The notes under the pieces were generated by a model that was not told the origin of the DNA, ran no database searches, and worked only from the letters and a program-made list of their open reading frames with translations. A program made the translations under genes and the position numbers. From positions 1-44,177 of the forward strand of contig CAKRYY010000024.1 of the NCBI GenBank assembly GCA_934432885.1: DNA of 44,177 nt, given 5' to 3'. Source of the stretch: an uncultured Lachnospiraceae bacterium. GTDB taxonomy: Bacteria; Bacillota; Clostridia; Lachnospirales; Lachnospiraceae. Positions 6,866-15,222 of this stretch are shown here, piece after piece; within the stretch, counting starts at the first letter, position 1, and each line of letters begins with the position of its first letter.

Positions 6866-7780
6866 TCATGGGAGTATTTTTAACAGTTTCTGGAAATATT
6901 CCGGAAGCGGCGCACAGGTTTCAATATAAGTACCTGTACGGGGATGCTGAAAGCCAAGAATCTGTGCATGAAGCGTCTGTCCCTCCAAAGTAAAGCCGCT
7001 TTTCCGCCCTGGCGCATAAACAGCGTCTCCAAGCAGAGGATGCCCTATGCTTGCCAGATGTACGCGAATCTGATGTGTCCGTCCGGTTTCCAACCGACAT
7101 TCAATATAAGTATAATCGCGAAACCGCTCAAGCACATGATAATGCGTTACCGCACGCTTTCCGCAACGATCGTTTATCGCCATTTTTTTTCGGTCAGCAG
7201 GACTTCTGCCAATCGGAGCATCTATCGTGCCGTCATCTTCTTTGATGATACCGTGTGCGATTGCGACATATTTACGGACAATAGTATGCTCCTTTAACTG
7301 ACCTGCAATTCCTGCATGGGCAAAGTCATTTTTACAGACAAGAAGAGAGCCTGTCGTATCTCTGTCAATGCGGTGCACGATTCCGGGACGCATGATTCCG
7401 TTTATGCCAGATAAGCTGGCGCCGCAATAAAAAAGCAGCGCATTAACCAGTGTACCGCTGGTATGCCCTGCCGCAGGATGCACAACCATTCCCTTTGGTT
7501 TATTTACAACCAGCAAATCGTCGTCTTCATAAAGAATATCCAGAGGAATATCCTGTGGAAGAATATCTGGCGGTGCTGCGTCGGGAAGGGAAATGGTTAA
7601 AAGCTCCTCCGCGCTTACTTTATAATTTGCCTTTACAGTATGGTCTCCTGCCAGCACCAGCCCTTCTTTTATCAGCTTTTGAATATAGGTGCGGGAGAGA
7701 GAATCCATCAGCTGCATCAGACACTTATCGATACGCATATCATCCATCTCTTCTGATACGCGAAAGGTAAAGGTATCCAT
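6866..7780 (-). CDS. RluA-family pseudouridine synthase (RluD/YlyB type)
   Basis: Converts specific uridines to pseudouridine in RNA, probably 23S rRNA. It is 304 aa: an S4-type RNA-binding domain at the N-terminus (MRIDKCLMQLMDSLSRTYI, about residues 15-70), then the catalytic RluA domain with the HRIDRDTTGSLLVCKN motif, whose second aspartate is the nucleophile in this family, and GRTHQIRVHLASIGHPLLGD. The start codon follows the lspA stop directly, and an AGGGAG ribosome binding site lies inside the end of lspA. The lspA-then-pseudouridine-synthase order is the same as lspA-ylyB in Bacillus. RNA target not determinable from sequence. Confidence 0.93.
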   Translation of the reverse strand: MDTFTFRVSEEMDDMRIDKCLMQLMDSLSRTYIQKLIKEGLVLAGDHTVKANYKVSAEELLTISLPDAAPPDILPQDIPLDILYEDDDLLVVNKPKGMVVHPAAGHTSGTLVNALLFYCGASLSGINGIMRPGIVHRIDRDTTGSLLVCKNDFAHAGIAGQLKEHTIVRKYVAIAHGIIKEDDGTIDAPIGRSPADRKKMAINDRCGKRAVTHYHVLERFRDYTYIECRLETGRTHQIRVHLASIGHPLLGDAVYAPGRKSGFTLEGQTLHAQILGFQHPRTGTYIETCAPLPEYFQKLLKILP

Positions 7781-8308
7781 TTATTTCAGCTCCCTGTATT
7801 TATTCTGTTTAAAGCTTAAGAATTCAAGGTCACTTTCCTTGTAATAAAATAACAGCAGAATTACCAGAAGGAAGGTTGCAACTGTTACATAAATATCTGC
7901 GACATTAAAAATCGGGAAATGAATCAGCACAAATGAAATGAAATCAACCACATAGTCAAGCCGCAGCCTGTCAATCATATTTCCGACAGCGCCGGAAGCG
8001 ATCAGGACAAGCAGGACATGCAGTATCGTATACTTTTTCTTTTCCGGCATCTTAAAAATGACATAGGCAATGACAGCAAGAATCATGACCGCTACAAAAA
8101 CAAAAAATATCTTCTGGTTTTGCAGCATGCCAAAAGCCGCGCCCCTGTTTTCAAGATAATTCAGTTCTAAAACATTCGCAATCAGAGGAATCGCCGGCTG
8201 ATCCTTTAAATGCACCACTGCGATATACTTGGTAAACTGATCCGCAAGAATCAGCGCAATCATACCAATAATATCTGTAAAAATCATTCTCTTTTTCTGC
8301 TTATTCAT
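7781..8308 (-). CDS. lspA: Lipoprotein signal peptidase (signal peptidase II)
   Basis: Membrane aspartyl protease (175 aa) that cuts signal peptides from diacylglyceryl-prolipoproteins. Four hydrophobic segments are visible, and the family motifs are present: NRGAAFGML, GAVGNMIDRLRLDYVVDF with the first catalytic aspartate, and FNVADIYVT with the second. The basic N-terminus (MNKQKKR) and the C-terminal charged tail are cytosolic. The start overlaps the aroB stop by 4 bases (ATGA). One likely substrate inside this window is the lipoprotein carboxypeptidase at 12701-13690. Confidence 0.95.
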   Translation of the reverse strand: MNKQKKRMIFTDIIGMIALILADQFTKYIAVVHLKDQPAIPLIANVLELNYLENRGAAFGMLQNQKIFFVFVAVMILAVIAYVIFKMPEKKKYTILHVLLVLIASGAVGNMIDRLRLDYVVDFISFVLIHFPIFNVADIYVTVATFLLVILLLFYYKESDLEFLSFKQNKYRELK

Positions 8309-9411
8309 TCGCCTGCACCCTCCTCATAAATCATTTCCTGTAATGCGGCAAGCATTTCTTCTTCTGTTACAGAGGTATCAATAAAAGCCTTTCCGATTTT
8401 CTTCAGCAAAATGAATTTAATCTTACCATGCTCCATCTTTTTATCAGATTTTGTATAGCGTAAAATCTCCTGCGCGTCAGTTGGCGCTAAGGAAATTGGC
8501 AGCCCGAAGGGGACAAACATATCCCGAATCTCATAATATTCTTCCGATGAAAGCAGTTCTCTTTTCAGGGAAATATATGCGGCGGCAACACAGCCAAGCG
8601 CAACACATTCTCCATGCAGCATAGAAAAGCTTTTTTGCTTCTCAATAGCATGTCCAAGCGTATGCCCAAAATTCAACAGCGCTCTCTCGCCCTTCTCCGT
8701 CGGGTCCTTTTCCACCACATTCTTTTTAATCTGGCAGCTTTCATAAACCATCTCTTCCAGAATTTCCGGCTCTCTGTCATTGATTTCCTGAAAATGATTG
8801 ATGAGCCACTCATAATATCCGGCATTCCCTATAAGTCCATGCTTTAAAATTTCAGCCATGCCGGAGGCATACTGCCGCTCATCCAGACTTTGCAGTGTAG
8901 CAAGATTCATATAAACCAGCCTCGGCATGTGGAATGCGCCGACCATATTTTTATATTGGTCAAAATCAACGCCCGTCTTACCGCCGATGCTGCTGTCAAC
9001 CTGGGAAAGCAGAGTCGTTGGAATCTGTACAAAATCAATACCTCGCAGATATGTAGCTGCGGTATAGCCAGTCAGATCACCGACAACGCCGCCGCCGAGC
9101 GCAAGCAGCATATCCTTACGGTCAAAGTGATTTTCAATCAGGAAACGGTACACATCCTGTACGGTATTTAAGTTCTTGGAAGCCTCCCCAGCCGGAAAGG
9201 AAAAAATATACAGACTGCTGCAGCAGGAAGAAAGTACTAAGGAAACCTCTTTCACATATAATCCTTCTACAGTGGAATCTGTTATAATAGCAAGCTTTTT
9301 GTCCATGCTGCCAAGTGCCAGAAGCGCGTCTGCCAGCTCTGAAAAGCCATTGCGGATAAGAATTTCATACTCTGTTTTTGAAGGTGTTTTCACAGATAAT
9401 GTTTTTGCCAT
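8305..9411 (-). CDS. aroB: 3-Dehydroquinate synthase
   Basis: Second step of the shikimate pathway, converting DAHP to 3-dehydroquinate with NAD and a metal ion. At 368 aa it is of normal length. Conserved blocks: GGGVVGDLTGYTAATYLRG (NAD-binding), IPTTLLSQVDSSIGGKTGVD, and LLNFGHTLGHAIE with metal-binding histidines, then HGECVALG. A GGAGAA ribosome binding site precedes the ATG. It heads an aroB-lspA-pseudouridine-synthase group with 4-base and zero-base junctions. No other shikimate gene is in the window. The sepF terminator lies right in front of it (9433-9464), leaving no obvious room for a separate promoter. Confidence 0.96.
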   Translation of the reverse strand: MAKTLSVKTPSKTEYEILIRNGFSELADALLALGSMDKKLAIITDSTVEGLYVKEVSLVLSSCCSSLYIFSFPAGEASKNLNTVQDVYRFLIENHFDRKDMLLALGGGVVGDLTGYTAATYLRGIDFVQIPTTLLSQVDSSIGGKTGVDFDQYKNMVGAFHMPRLVYMNLATLQSLDERQYASGMAEILKHGLIGNAGYYEWLINHFQEINDREPEILEEMVYESCQIKKNVVEKDPTEKGERALLNFGHTLGHAIEKQKSFSMLHGECVALGCVAAAYISLKRELLSSEEYYEIRDMFVPFGLPISLAPTDAQEILRYTKSDKKMEHGKIKFILLKKIGKAFIDTSVTEEEMLAALQEMIYEEGAGE

Positions 9412-9432
9412 AAAGCACGTTCTCCTTTTAGA

Positions 9433-9464
9433 AATAAAAGACTTCCTGTAACCTACAGGAAGTC
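9433..9464 (-). terminator. Strong intrinsic terminator after sepF
   Basis: GACTTCCTGTA pairs perfectly with TACAGGAAGTC around a 3-base loop, followed on the minus strand by TTTTATTT. It is 24 bases after the sepF stop and only 21 bases before the aroB start codon. Confidence 0.9.
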
Positions 9465-9488
9465 CTGAGCATTTATACTTATGTAGCT

Positions 9489-9992
9489 TTAAATTGCCGG
9501 AACATCAAACGAACCGCTCAAAATCTCCTGAAAATCGCCTGAAATATCTACACTTGCCGGTGTTACAATAAATATGTAATGAGATATTTTCTGAAGGTTT
9601 CCACTGATAGCAAAGGTGGAGCCTGATGTAAAATCAATGATACGCTGTGCAATATCAACATCCAGCCCTTCCAGATTTAAAACAACCGTTCTGTTTGCCA
9701 GAAGGGTTTCGGTAATTTCTCTTGCATCTTCTACAGAGGTCGGTTTGATCACGCAGACCTCCATGCCGTTTCCCATAATTTTCCTGGGAGACTGACGCAT
9801 CGGCGTAACCTTAGGTGCTGCTTTTTTCTGCTTTGGCTCCGGTTCTGCTTCCGCTTGTACCGGCTCCTTTACAGCAGCTGATTTCTTTGGTTTTTCTGCG
9901 GGCTCATCATCATAATAATCATCGTCATAATAATCATCATCTTCTTCGCCGGTTAGCCTCATATAATTCAAAAACTTGTCCATAACGCCCAT
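9489..9992 (-). CDS. sepF: Cell division protein SepF
   Basis: Membrane-associated Z-ring partner that bundles and anchors FtsZ (167 aa). The N-terminus MGVMDKFLNYMRL is the amphipathic membrane-targeting helix. It is followed by a very acidic linker (GEEDDDYYDDDYYDDEP) and a Lys/Pro/Ala-rich stretch, then the DUF552 core from about residue 75 (VCVIKPTSVEDAREITETLL through ISGNLQKISHYIFIVTP). I start it at 9992, 7 bases after AAGGAGAG; the upstream in-frame ATG at 10022 adds ten residues before the canonical start and lacks a site. It follows yggS by 13 bases, as in Bacillus ylmE-sepF, but ylmG, ylmH and divIVA do not follow: a terminator does. Confidence 0.95.
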   Translation of the reverse strand: MGVMDKFLNYMRLTGEEDDDYYDDDYYDDEPAEKPKKSAAVKEPVQAEAEPEPKQKKAAPKVTPMRQSPRKIMGNGMEVCVIKPTSVEDAREITETLLANRTVVLNLEGLDVDIAQRIIDFTSGSTFAISGNLQKISHYIFIVTPASVDISGDFQEILSGSFDVPAI

Positions 9993-10005
9993 TGCAGTGC
10001 TCTCC

Positions 10006-10692
10006 TTACCCTCGTTCTCCAAAAATGCCTGTGCCTACTCTTACGCAGGTTGCCCCCTCTTCAGCAGCAACTTCATAATCGCCGGTCATTCCCATAGACA
10101 GCACATCCATACTCACATTATCAATGTTTTTCTGCATTATGTCAACAGATAATTGTTTCAGTGCCCGAAAATACTGCCTGTTTTCCTCAGGGTTTTCCGT
10201 ATAGGGAGCGATTGTCATAAGCCCCTTTACTGCGATATGCGGAAGTGCTGCAATCTGCGTAATCAGGTCGGCTACAGCGTCTGCGGACAGCAGTCCGAAC
10301 TTTGAAGCCTCCTGTGCGACATTTACCTCTACCAGAATCGATGTTGTCACCTGTTTCTTTTCAGATTCCCGGCTGATTTCCTCTGCAAGCCGCAGGGAAT
10401 CCACACTGTGAATCAAAAACACCTTGCCGACAATATATTTTACCTTATTTCTCTGCAGATGCCCAATCATGTGCCAGCGGATGTCCTTTGGCATCGCTTC
10501 AATCTTATCAACAAGCTCCTGTACCTTATTCTCGCCAAAATCCCTGCAGCCAGCGTCATACGCTTCCTGCAAAAGCGGCAGAGGCTTTGTCTTGCTGACT
10601 GCAATCAGGGTCACTTCCTTTGGCTCTCTTTCTGCACGTCTGCATGCCTGTTCAATCTTCTGTGAAACCAGCGCTAAATTCTGCGCAACCAT
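10006..10692 (-). CDS. yggS: YggS/YlmE family PLP-binding protein
   Basis: A 228-residue single-domain alanine-racemase-fold protein that binds pyridoxal phosphate and is involved in PLP homeostasis rather than catalysis. The PLP lysine lies in TLIAVSKTKP, and the family blocks DFGENKVQEL, WHMIGHLQRNKVKYI, SVDSLRLA, GLMTIAPY and LSMGMTGDYEVA are all present. The start at 10692 has GGAGG 6-7 bases upstream; an in-frame ATG six codons earlier overlaps that site. The gene lies between an HlyD-like membrane protein and sepF and is probably co-transcribed with both. A perfect 6+2+6 inverted repeat (10711-10724) lies just upstream. Confidence 0.95.
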   Translation of the reverse strand: MVAQNLALVSQKIEQACRRAEREPKEVTLIAVSKTKPLPLLQEAYDAGCRDFGENKVQELVDKIEAMPKDIRWHMIGHLQRNKVKYIVGKVFLIHSVDSLRLAEEISRESEKKQVTTSILVEVNVAQEASKFGLLSADAVADLITQIAALPHIAVKGLMTIAPYTENPEENRQYFRALKQLSVDIMQKNIDNVSMDVLSMGMTGDYEVAAEEGATCVRVGTGIFGERG

Positions 10693-10710
10693 AAAAATTC
10701 CTCCAATCAC

Positions 10711-10724
10711 CAGATAGTTATCTG
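10711..10724. repeat. Short inverted repeat ahead of yggS
   Basis: CAGATA-GT-TATCTG, a perfect 14-base palindrome in the 41-base gap between the HlyD-like gene and yggS. It has no U-tract, so it is not a terminator. It could be an operator or a small RNA hairpin ahead of the ribosome binding site, or chance. Confidence 0.4.
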
Positions 10725-10733
10725 AATTGTTTC

Positions 10734-12134
10734 CTATTCGTTAATCAAATCATCCTCTTCTACGCTGGATGCGTCCAATGCAATATAATCATAAACACTC
10801 AGGCCATAGGTCGTATTGGGCTTTACAATGGCATATTCGTCATTCTGATACAGGATGCTTACCTGTTTAAAGTCAGCATAGCCTTTATTGATATTATAAA
10901 CGCCAATCAGCGTGCCTCGTTTACTGATAGCATATTTTTCCATAGATTCAGGCTTTAAAATGTAATCGCCTATTCTAAGAATAGAATCATCCAGATAGTA
11001 TGCCTTCTCCTCTTCGCTGTAATTATAAATGGAGGTCTCTATGAATTCAGTCCCAGCCTGTCCATCCTCAGTATAAACCTCGCGAAGTACGCCGTCCGCA
11101 CCGCTGTTTCCGCCCTTGGTTACATAACCCTCAGGCACAATAAAAAACTCCTTTTCCACAATGGCAGAATTTGGAATCTTCAGTCCGGTTTCTTCTTCCG
11201 TGCTCAGCTCAATATCAATATAGCGGTCTGTACAGAAGGTTATCATGGAATTGTTAAAGCACAGCTCTGCATAAGTGCCATCCTCATTTTCATGAATGAT
11301 GACCTGTGCCCATGAAACATCCTGATTCTTTAAAAACTTTACCTTGACATATTCCGCTTCTTCCAGTTCCTTTGCCCGCTCCGGCGTTACCGGAATTACC
11401 AAAGACCAGTCCTCACTCAAAGACAGCTTGTAAGCCGGGTCGCCCTTGTTAATCAGCTCACTGCTGATAAGCGGCGTTTTCTGGTAAGCAGACGTATCAA
11501 AATCCGCAGCCGTCACCTGATCTGCCGTAAGTGTTTCATAGCCATCTGTAGAATAGATTACAATTCCTGTCTTAGCCGCTCTGCAAAAGCCAACAATATC
11601 TGAATTTCCAGTGCTGTTTAAGGTATCAATGCTCTCCAGAATCCGATAATTTGCCAGCTTCATAACAGTTCCCTGTACGCTGTATTTAAAATCATATACA
11701 TCCCGGAAGGAGGTCGGGGAAAAAGAGGAGGTAAAGCCCAGAATCTCTGACTTCAGCTCATTCAAATCCGCATCCGAAAGAGAATTCTCATTTGGATCTC
11801 CATTTTCAATCATTTCGGACAGCTTGCCAGTCTCATCTACCGTATAGACAAGATTGCCGACGGCAACCCTTCCGCCCTCACGCGCATAATAATTGATATA
11901 ACCGGAGCCATTGCTTGGAACGATTTCTTCCTTGCGGATTGCAATGCCCTTATATACATTATCAACGGAAAGAGAGCCTGCCTTTACCTCATAGCCGACA
12001 ATATGGCTTGAGGTAAAATACATTACAACGCAAATCAGAATATACACAAAAATACATCCGAATATAATCATACCCAGATTGATATTGAGAGGTCTTCGAT
12101 ATTGTCTGATATTGCCTGAATGATTGCCTGCCAA
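10734..12134 (-). CDS. HlyD-like membrane-anchored adaptor protein, function unknown
   Basis: A 466-residue protein with a basic cytosolic N-terminus, one membrane helix (about residues 22-44) and a large extracytoplasmic domain. After the helix, YEVKAGSLSVDNVYKGIAIR and IVPSNGSGYINYYAREGGRVAVGNLVYTVDE look like the biotinyl-lipoyl half-motif of HlyD/RND adaptor proteins, so annotation pipelines would probably call it an HlyD-family efflux adaptor. No ABC or other exporter gene is next to it. It lies in the yggS-sepF transcription unit, so a role in envelope assembly at division is a reasonable inference. The start is TTG at 12134 with AAGGGTG 8 bases upstream; the next in-frame ATG would cut into the membrane helix. 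Confidence 0.75.
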   Translation of the reverse strand: MAGNHSGNIRQYRRPLNINLGMIIFGCIFVYILICVVMYFTSSHIVGYEVKAGSLSVDNVYKGIAIRKEEIVPSNGSGYINYYAREGGRVAVGNLVYTVDETGKLSEMIENGDPNENSLSDADLNELKSEILGFTSSFSPTSFRDVYDFKYSVQGTVMKLANYRILESIDTLNSTGNSDIVGFCRAAKTGIVIYSTDGYETLTADQVTAADFDTSAYQKTPLISSELINKGDPAYKLSLSEDWSLVIPVTPERAKELEEAEYVKVKFLKNQDVSWAQVIIHENEDGTYAELCFNNSMITFCTDRYIDIELSTEEETGLKIPNSAIVEKEFFIVPEGYVTKGGNSGADGVLREVYTEDGQAGTEFIETSIYNYSEEEKAYYLDDSILRIGDYILKPESMEKYAISKRGTLIGVYNINKGYADFKQVSILYQNDEYAIVKPNTTYGLSVYDYIALDASSVEEDDLINE

Positions 12135-12156
12135 AATAATTTCACCCTTACCTATG

Positions 12157-12190
12157 AAAAGCCTCTGTCTATTTGCGGCAGAGGCTTTTT
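12157..12190 (-). terminator. Hairpin terminator, probably leaky
   Basis: AAGCCTCTG and CAGAGGCTT form a 9-bp GC-rich stem around an 11-base loop, between the mini P-loop gene and the HlyD-like gene. On the minus strand only TTTTC follows, so some read-through into the HlyD-like gene is likely. Confidence 0.65.
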
Positions 12191-12214
12191 CTTTCTGTAT
12201 AATACTCCGTTTTA

Positions 12215-12634
12215 TTAAAGTGATACGATAATCTTTTCTTTCAGCGCTTCGGGAAGTTCAGCTTCGTCTCTGGAAAGGCTGATAACAAAATCTACATGGA
12301 AGGTGTTGCTGATCTTTTCCAGTTTTTCAATAGCGCCTGTAACATCCGTGTCTTCGAGATGCGCGTTAATCAAAAAGCTGTCAAGGTACATCTGCTCCAA
12401 ATCATGATCCTGAGAAATAATGCCGCAGAGGAAACCAATAAACTCATCACAGTCGCTTACAAGATAGTCGGAAACGTTAATCAGACGAATCTTGTTATTT
12501 AACTCATACATATTTTTGGAATTCTTGTCCAGATAGACAATGTTTCCAGATACGGTTTTCACTGCGCTATTCACTTTATCCAATAAATGCTTTGTCTTTC
12601 CTTTTCCCTTTTTGCCAACGATCAATTGAACCAT
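12215..12634 (-). CDS. Small P-loop ATPase-like protein of unknown function
   Basis: A 139-residue protein starting MVQLIVGKKGKGKTKHLLD, with a clean Walker A motif (GKKGKGKT) at about residues 7-14. The rest has no membrane helix. LEQMYLDSFLI may be a Walker-B-like strand, and VDFVISLSRDEAELP resembles a late core strand of a P-loop fold. Related clostridial proteins are, as I recall, labelled twitching motility protein PilT, but it is far too short and lacks the PilT domains, so I do not accept that label. The ATG at 12634 has GGAGGG 8 bases upstream; a TTG two codons earlier is less good. It has its own strong promoter (12669-12697) and is followed by a hairpin. Confidence 0.8.
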   Translation of the reverse strand: MVQLIVGKKGKGKTKHLLDKVNSAVKTVSGNIVYLDKNSKNMYELNNKIRLINVSDYLVSDCDEFIGFLCGIISQDHDLEQMYLDSFLINAHLEDTDVTGAIEKLEKISNTFHVDFVISLSRDEAELPEALKEKIIVSL

Positions 12635-12668
12635 TTGCAATCCCTCCTAAAGTAAACTTGTTACATTC

Positions 12669-12697
12669 ATTATAAAATATCAGCAGGTAAAAAACAA
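12669..12697 (-). promoter_or_regulatory. Sigma-A-type promoter for the small P-loop gene
   Basis: TTGTTT (12697-12692), a 17-base spacer and a perfect TATAAT (12674-12669) on the minus strand, starting directly after the end of the carboxypeptidase gene. Probably also serves the HlyD-like gene, yggS and sepF by read-through. Confidence 0.78.
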
Positions 12698-12700
12698 CCT

Positions 12701-13690
12701 TTATTTATTGATTTCAGAAAGCAGGTCTGTCATTTCCTCGTAAAGAATCGCACGCTCCTTTGAACGCAGAATAACAGAGATATAAGGGTTGCTTGAAGTG
12801 TCTCTCGAAAGCAGAATCAGGCAGTTTCCGGCAGCATTGGTCGTTCCTGTTTTTCCGCCGATTACCGTAATGTTTTCGGGAGGCGTATAGGTCCCCTGCA
12901 GGTACTGATTGGTCGTCTTGAAATCAAAGGTTTTGGGATTCCCGTTTTTGTCGGTATATGTAGTGGTATAAGAATCCATACCTATGATTTCAGAAAACAA
13001 ATCATACTTCAGTGCTTCGTTAAAAATCAGATACAAATCATAAGCCGTTACATAATGATTATCATCCTGAAGCCCATGAGGATTGACAAAATGACTGTTG
13101 GTCGCTCCGATCAAAACAGCTTCCTCATTCATCATGTCGGCAAAGCCTTCCACACTTCCGCCGATATGCTCAGCAATCGCAAGTCCCGCATCATTTGCGG
13201 AATACATCAAAAGCGCATGCAACGCCTGATTCAACGTCAGGCAGTCTCCCGTCTTTAAGCCGCAGAGCTGCGCGCCGCTTTCGGTAATGCCCGCTGCTGT
13301 CGCACTCACGGTTATGGTATCATCAGGATTTCCATATTTTAATGCAACCAGCGCTGTCATAACCTTTGTCAGACTCGCCGGATATAGCTTTTCATGCACA
13401 TTTTTTGCATAGAGCACCTGACATTTTCGAAGGTCAAACAGTCCTGCGCTGCTCGCCTGCGACATATCGACATTCTTTCCAGCCGTAACGTCTGAGGCGG
13501 TCACACAAAGCTCCTGTGCAAAAAGGTCAGCCTGCTTAACCATAGCATTTTCAGTCATCTGAAAGCTGCTGACAGTTGACTCCGGATCATAGGAAAAGGC
13601 GTATTCTTTTGTTGCGCAGCCGGTAAGCAGTCCTGTCGTAAGAAAGCAGGCCATAGCCATACCGGCGCATCGTTTACTTATACATCTCAC
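12701..13690 (-). CDS. D-alanyl-D-alanine carboxypeptidase, DacF-like lipoprotein
   Basis: A serine peptidase of the S11 family (329 aa) that trims the terminal D-Ala from peptidoglycan stem peptides. The N-terminus has a signal peptide ending in LLTGC, so it is a lipoprotein anchored at the cysteine near residue 25. The active-site motifs are SLTK (with [15 protein letters not shown]), SAN in [16 protein letters not shown], and KTG in [13 protein letters not shown]. The start is GTG at 13690 with GGAG 4 bases upstream. The gene overlaps the end of mgsA by 17 bases, so the two are coupled. It closes the long mre/min/rodA block. S11 enzymes often have a C-terminal domain; little of it is present here. 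Confidence 0.93.
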   Translation of the reverse strand: MRCISKRCAGMAMACFLTTGLLTGCATKEYAFSYDPESTVSSFQMTENAMVKQADLFAQELCVTASDVTAGKNVDMSQASSAGLFDLRKCQVLYAKNVHEKLYPASLTKVMTALVALKYGNPDDTITVSATAAGITESGAQLCGLKTGDCLTLNQALHALLMYSANDAGLAIAEHIGGSVEGFADMMNEEAVLIGATNSHFVNPHGLQDDNHYVTAYDLYLIFNEALKYDLFSEIIGMDSYTTTYTDKNGNPKTFDFKTTNQYLQGTYTPPENITVIGGKTGTTNAAGNCLILLSRDTSSNPYISVILRSKERAILYEEMTDLLSEINK

Positions 13691-14069
13691 GCCACTCCAT
13701 ATCTCCTCTATCCAGCGATTTCAGCAGCAGCTCTGCCGAAGCAAGATTTGTTGCAACCGGAATGTTGTGCATATCGCAGAGTCTGCACAAATCTCCAATA
13801 TTAGGTTCGTGAGACTTTGGCGTAAGCGGATCGCGCAGAAAAATAACAAGGTCAATCTGGTTGCTTTCAATCTGAGCGCCGAGCTGCTGGGCGCCGCCAA
13901 GATGTCCGGCGAGATATTTATGAATGTTTAAATTGGTGACCTCTTCAACAAGCCTCCCTGTCGTTCCGGTGGCATACAGTTCATTTTTTGATAAGATGCC
14001 CCTGTAAGCAATGCAGAAATTCTGCATCAGCTTCTTTTTAGCATCGTGTGCAATCAAGGCTATTTTCAT
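13674..14069 (-). CDS. mgsA: Methylglyoxal synthase
   Basis: Converts dihydroxyacetone phosphate to methylglyoxal and phosphate, a glycolytic bypass used when phosphate is short or sugar phosphates build up. At 131 aa it is full length. Conserved blocks: [17 protein letters not shown] (phosphate loop), [30 protein letters not shown] with the catalytic Asp/His region, and [10 protein letters not shown]. The ATG follows a GAGGAACC ribosome binding site. It sits 10 bases after rodA and overlaps the carboxypeptidase gene, so a central-carbon enzyme is embedded between two cell-wall genes. Confidence 0.96.
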   Translation of the reverse strand: MKIALIAHDAKKKLMQNFCIAYRGILSKNELYATGTTGRLVEEVTNLNIHKYLAGHLGGAQQLGAQIESNQIDLVIFLRDPLTPKSHEPNIGDLCRLCDMHNIPVATNLASAELLLKSLDRGDMEWREMYK

Positions 14070-14079
14070 TGTAGGTTCC

Positions 14080-15195
14080 TCACTTTGTACTCATATTTTT
14101 TCCCTGAAGACGTACATTTAAAACAAATCCCATACCAATAAACAGACTGACCAAGGAAGTCAATCCCGCGCTTACAAAAGGAAGCGGTATTCCTGTGTTT
14201 GGCATAAGACCGGTGGCAACGGAAATGTTCATATAGCTTTGGAAGCCGATAATTGCCGCCATACCGCTGCATATTACCATACCCGCAGTATCCTTTGCAC
14301 GTCTGGCGACCATGACACATTCCAGAGCAATCAGGAATAATAATAAAATTACCACACAGGCGCCGACAAATCCAAGTTCTTCACCAACAATGGCAAAGAT
14401 AAAGTCTGTCTGCGGCTCCGAGATAAAATTCCCGTTTTTTACAGAGCCTATGATATTGTTATTCAGCCCCTTGCCCCATAGCTGTCCTGAGCCTATTGCC
14501 ATAATAGAATTTGCCTGCTGATAGCCTTCTGTATTGACATACTCCGCAGGATGGAGCCATGCGAGAATTCTGTTTCGCTGGTAATCCTTGATAAGCTGCT
14601 GCTCCGGCTGTAAAACAATAGATAAAAAAATGACAAATGTCGGAATTACAACAGCAAGTACGCCTGCGATAATCCGGTAGTCCAGTCCTCCGATAAACAG
14701 CATGACACAGAACAAAATCATAATCATAATGCTGGTGGAAAGGTCCGGCTGATTATAAATCAAAAACAGAGGCGGGAGCAGCAATACCACCATACCAAAG
14801 AGGGTACGGAGTGTATTTATTTTCTCCCTTTGTTTCATAATAAACTGTGCGTAAAACAAAATCAACAAAATTTTTGCAAGTTCTGAAGGCTGAAAACGGA
14901 TTCCAAAAATTGAGAACCAGCGCTGTGCGCCGCCCGCCTTTGAACCCATAAATTCAACGAGCAAAAGCAGGACAATATTGAGCAGATAGAACCCCCAATA
15001 CAGGTTTAACAGCGCGGTATAATCAAACAGGGAAATCATGATCATGAGAAATACGCCTATGATAAGTCCCATAATCTGTTTGTCCTGAACAGACTTTTCC
15101 GCGCTTCCGATTACCAGAATTCCAATTACGGAAATGGCAATCAGCATAAGTACAAGTTTAAAATCATAATCTCTGATACGGTATCTTTTCAGCAT
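14080..15195 (-). CDS. rodA: Rod shape-determining glycosyltransferase RodA
   Basis: A SEDS-family peptidoglycan polymerase (371 aa, about ten membrane helices) that works with PBP2 in the elongasome. Family blocks: [59 protein letters not shown] and [17 protein letters not shown] call RodA rather than FtsW because it shares the operon with mreBCD and mrdA. ATG at 15195 with GGAGC 6-7 bases upstream. It follows minE by 27 bases. Confidence 0.94.
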   Translation of the reverse strand: MLKRYRIRDYDFKLVLMLIAISVIGILVIGSAEKSVQDKQIMGLIIGVFLMIMISLFDYTALLNLYWGFYLLNIVLLLLVEFMGSKAGGAQRWFSIFGIRFQPSELAKILLILFYAQFIMKQREKINTLRTLFGMVVLLLPPLFLIYNQPDLSTSIMIMILFCVMLFIGGLDYRIIAGVLAVVIPTFVIFLSIVLQPEQQLIKDYQRNRILAWLHPAEYVNTEGYQQANSIMAIGSGQLWGKGLNNNIIGSVKNGNFISEPQTDFIFAIVGEELGFVGACVVILLLFLIALECVMVARRAKDTAGMVICSGMAAIIGFQSYMNISVATGLMPNTGIPLPFVSAGLTSLVSLFIGMGFVLNVRLQGKNMSTK

Positions 15196-15222
15196 AAGCA
15201 GCTCCGCGTTTTCATTCCTTCG

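Noticed and set aside
12215..12634. Annotation as twitching motility protein PilT
   Set aside because: Only a Walker A motif is shared. The protein is about a third of PilT length, and no pilus genes are nearby.
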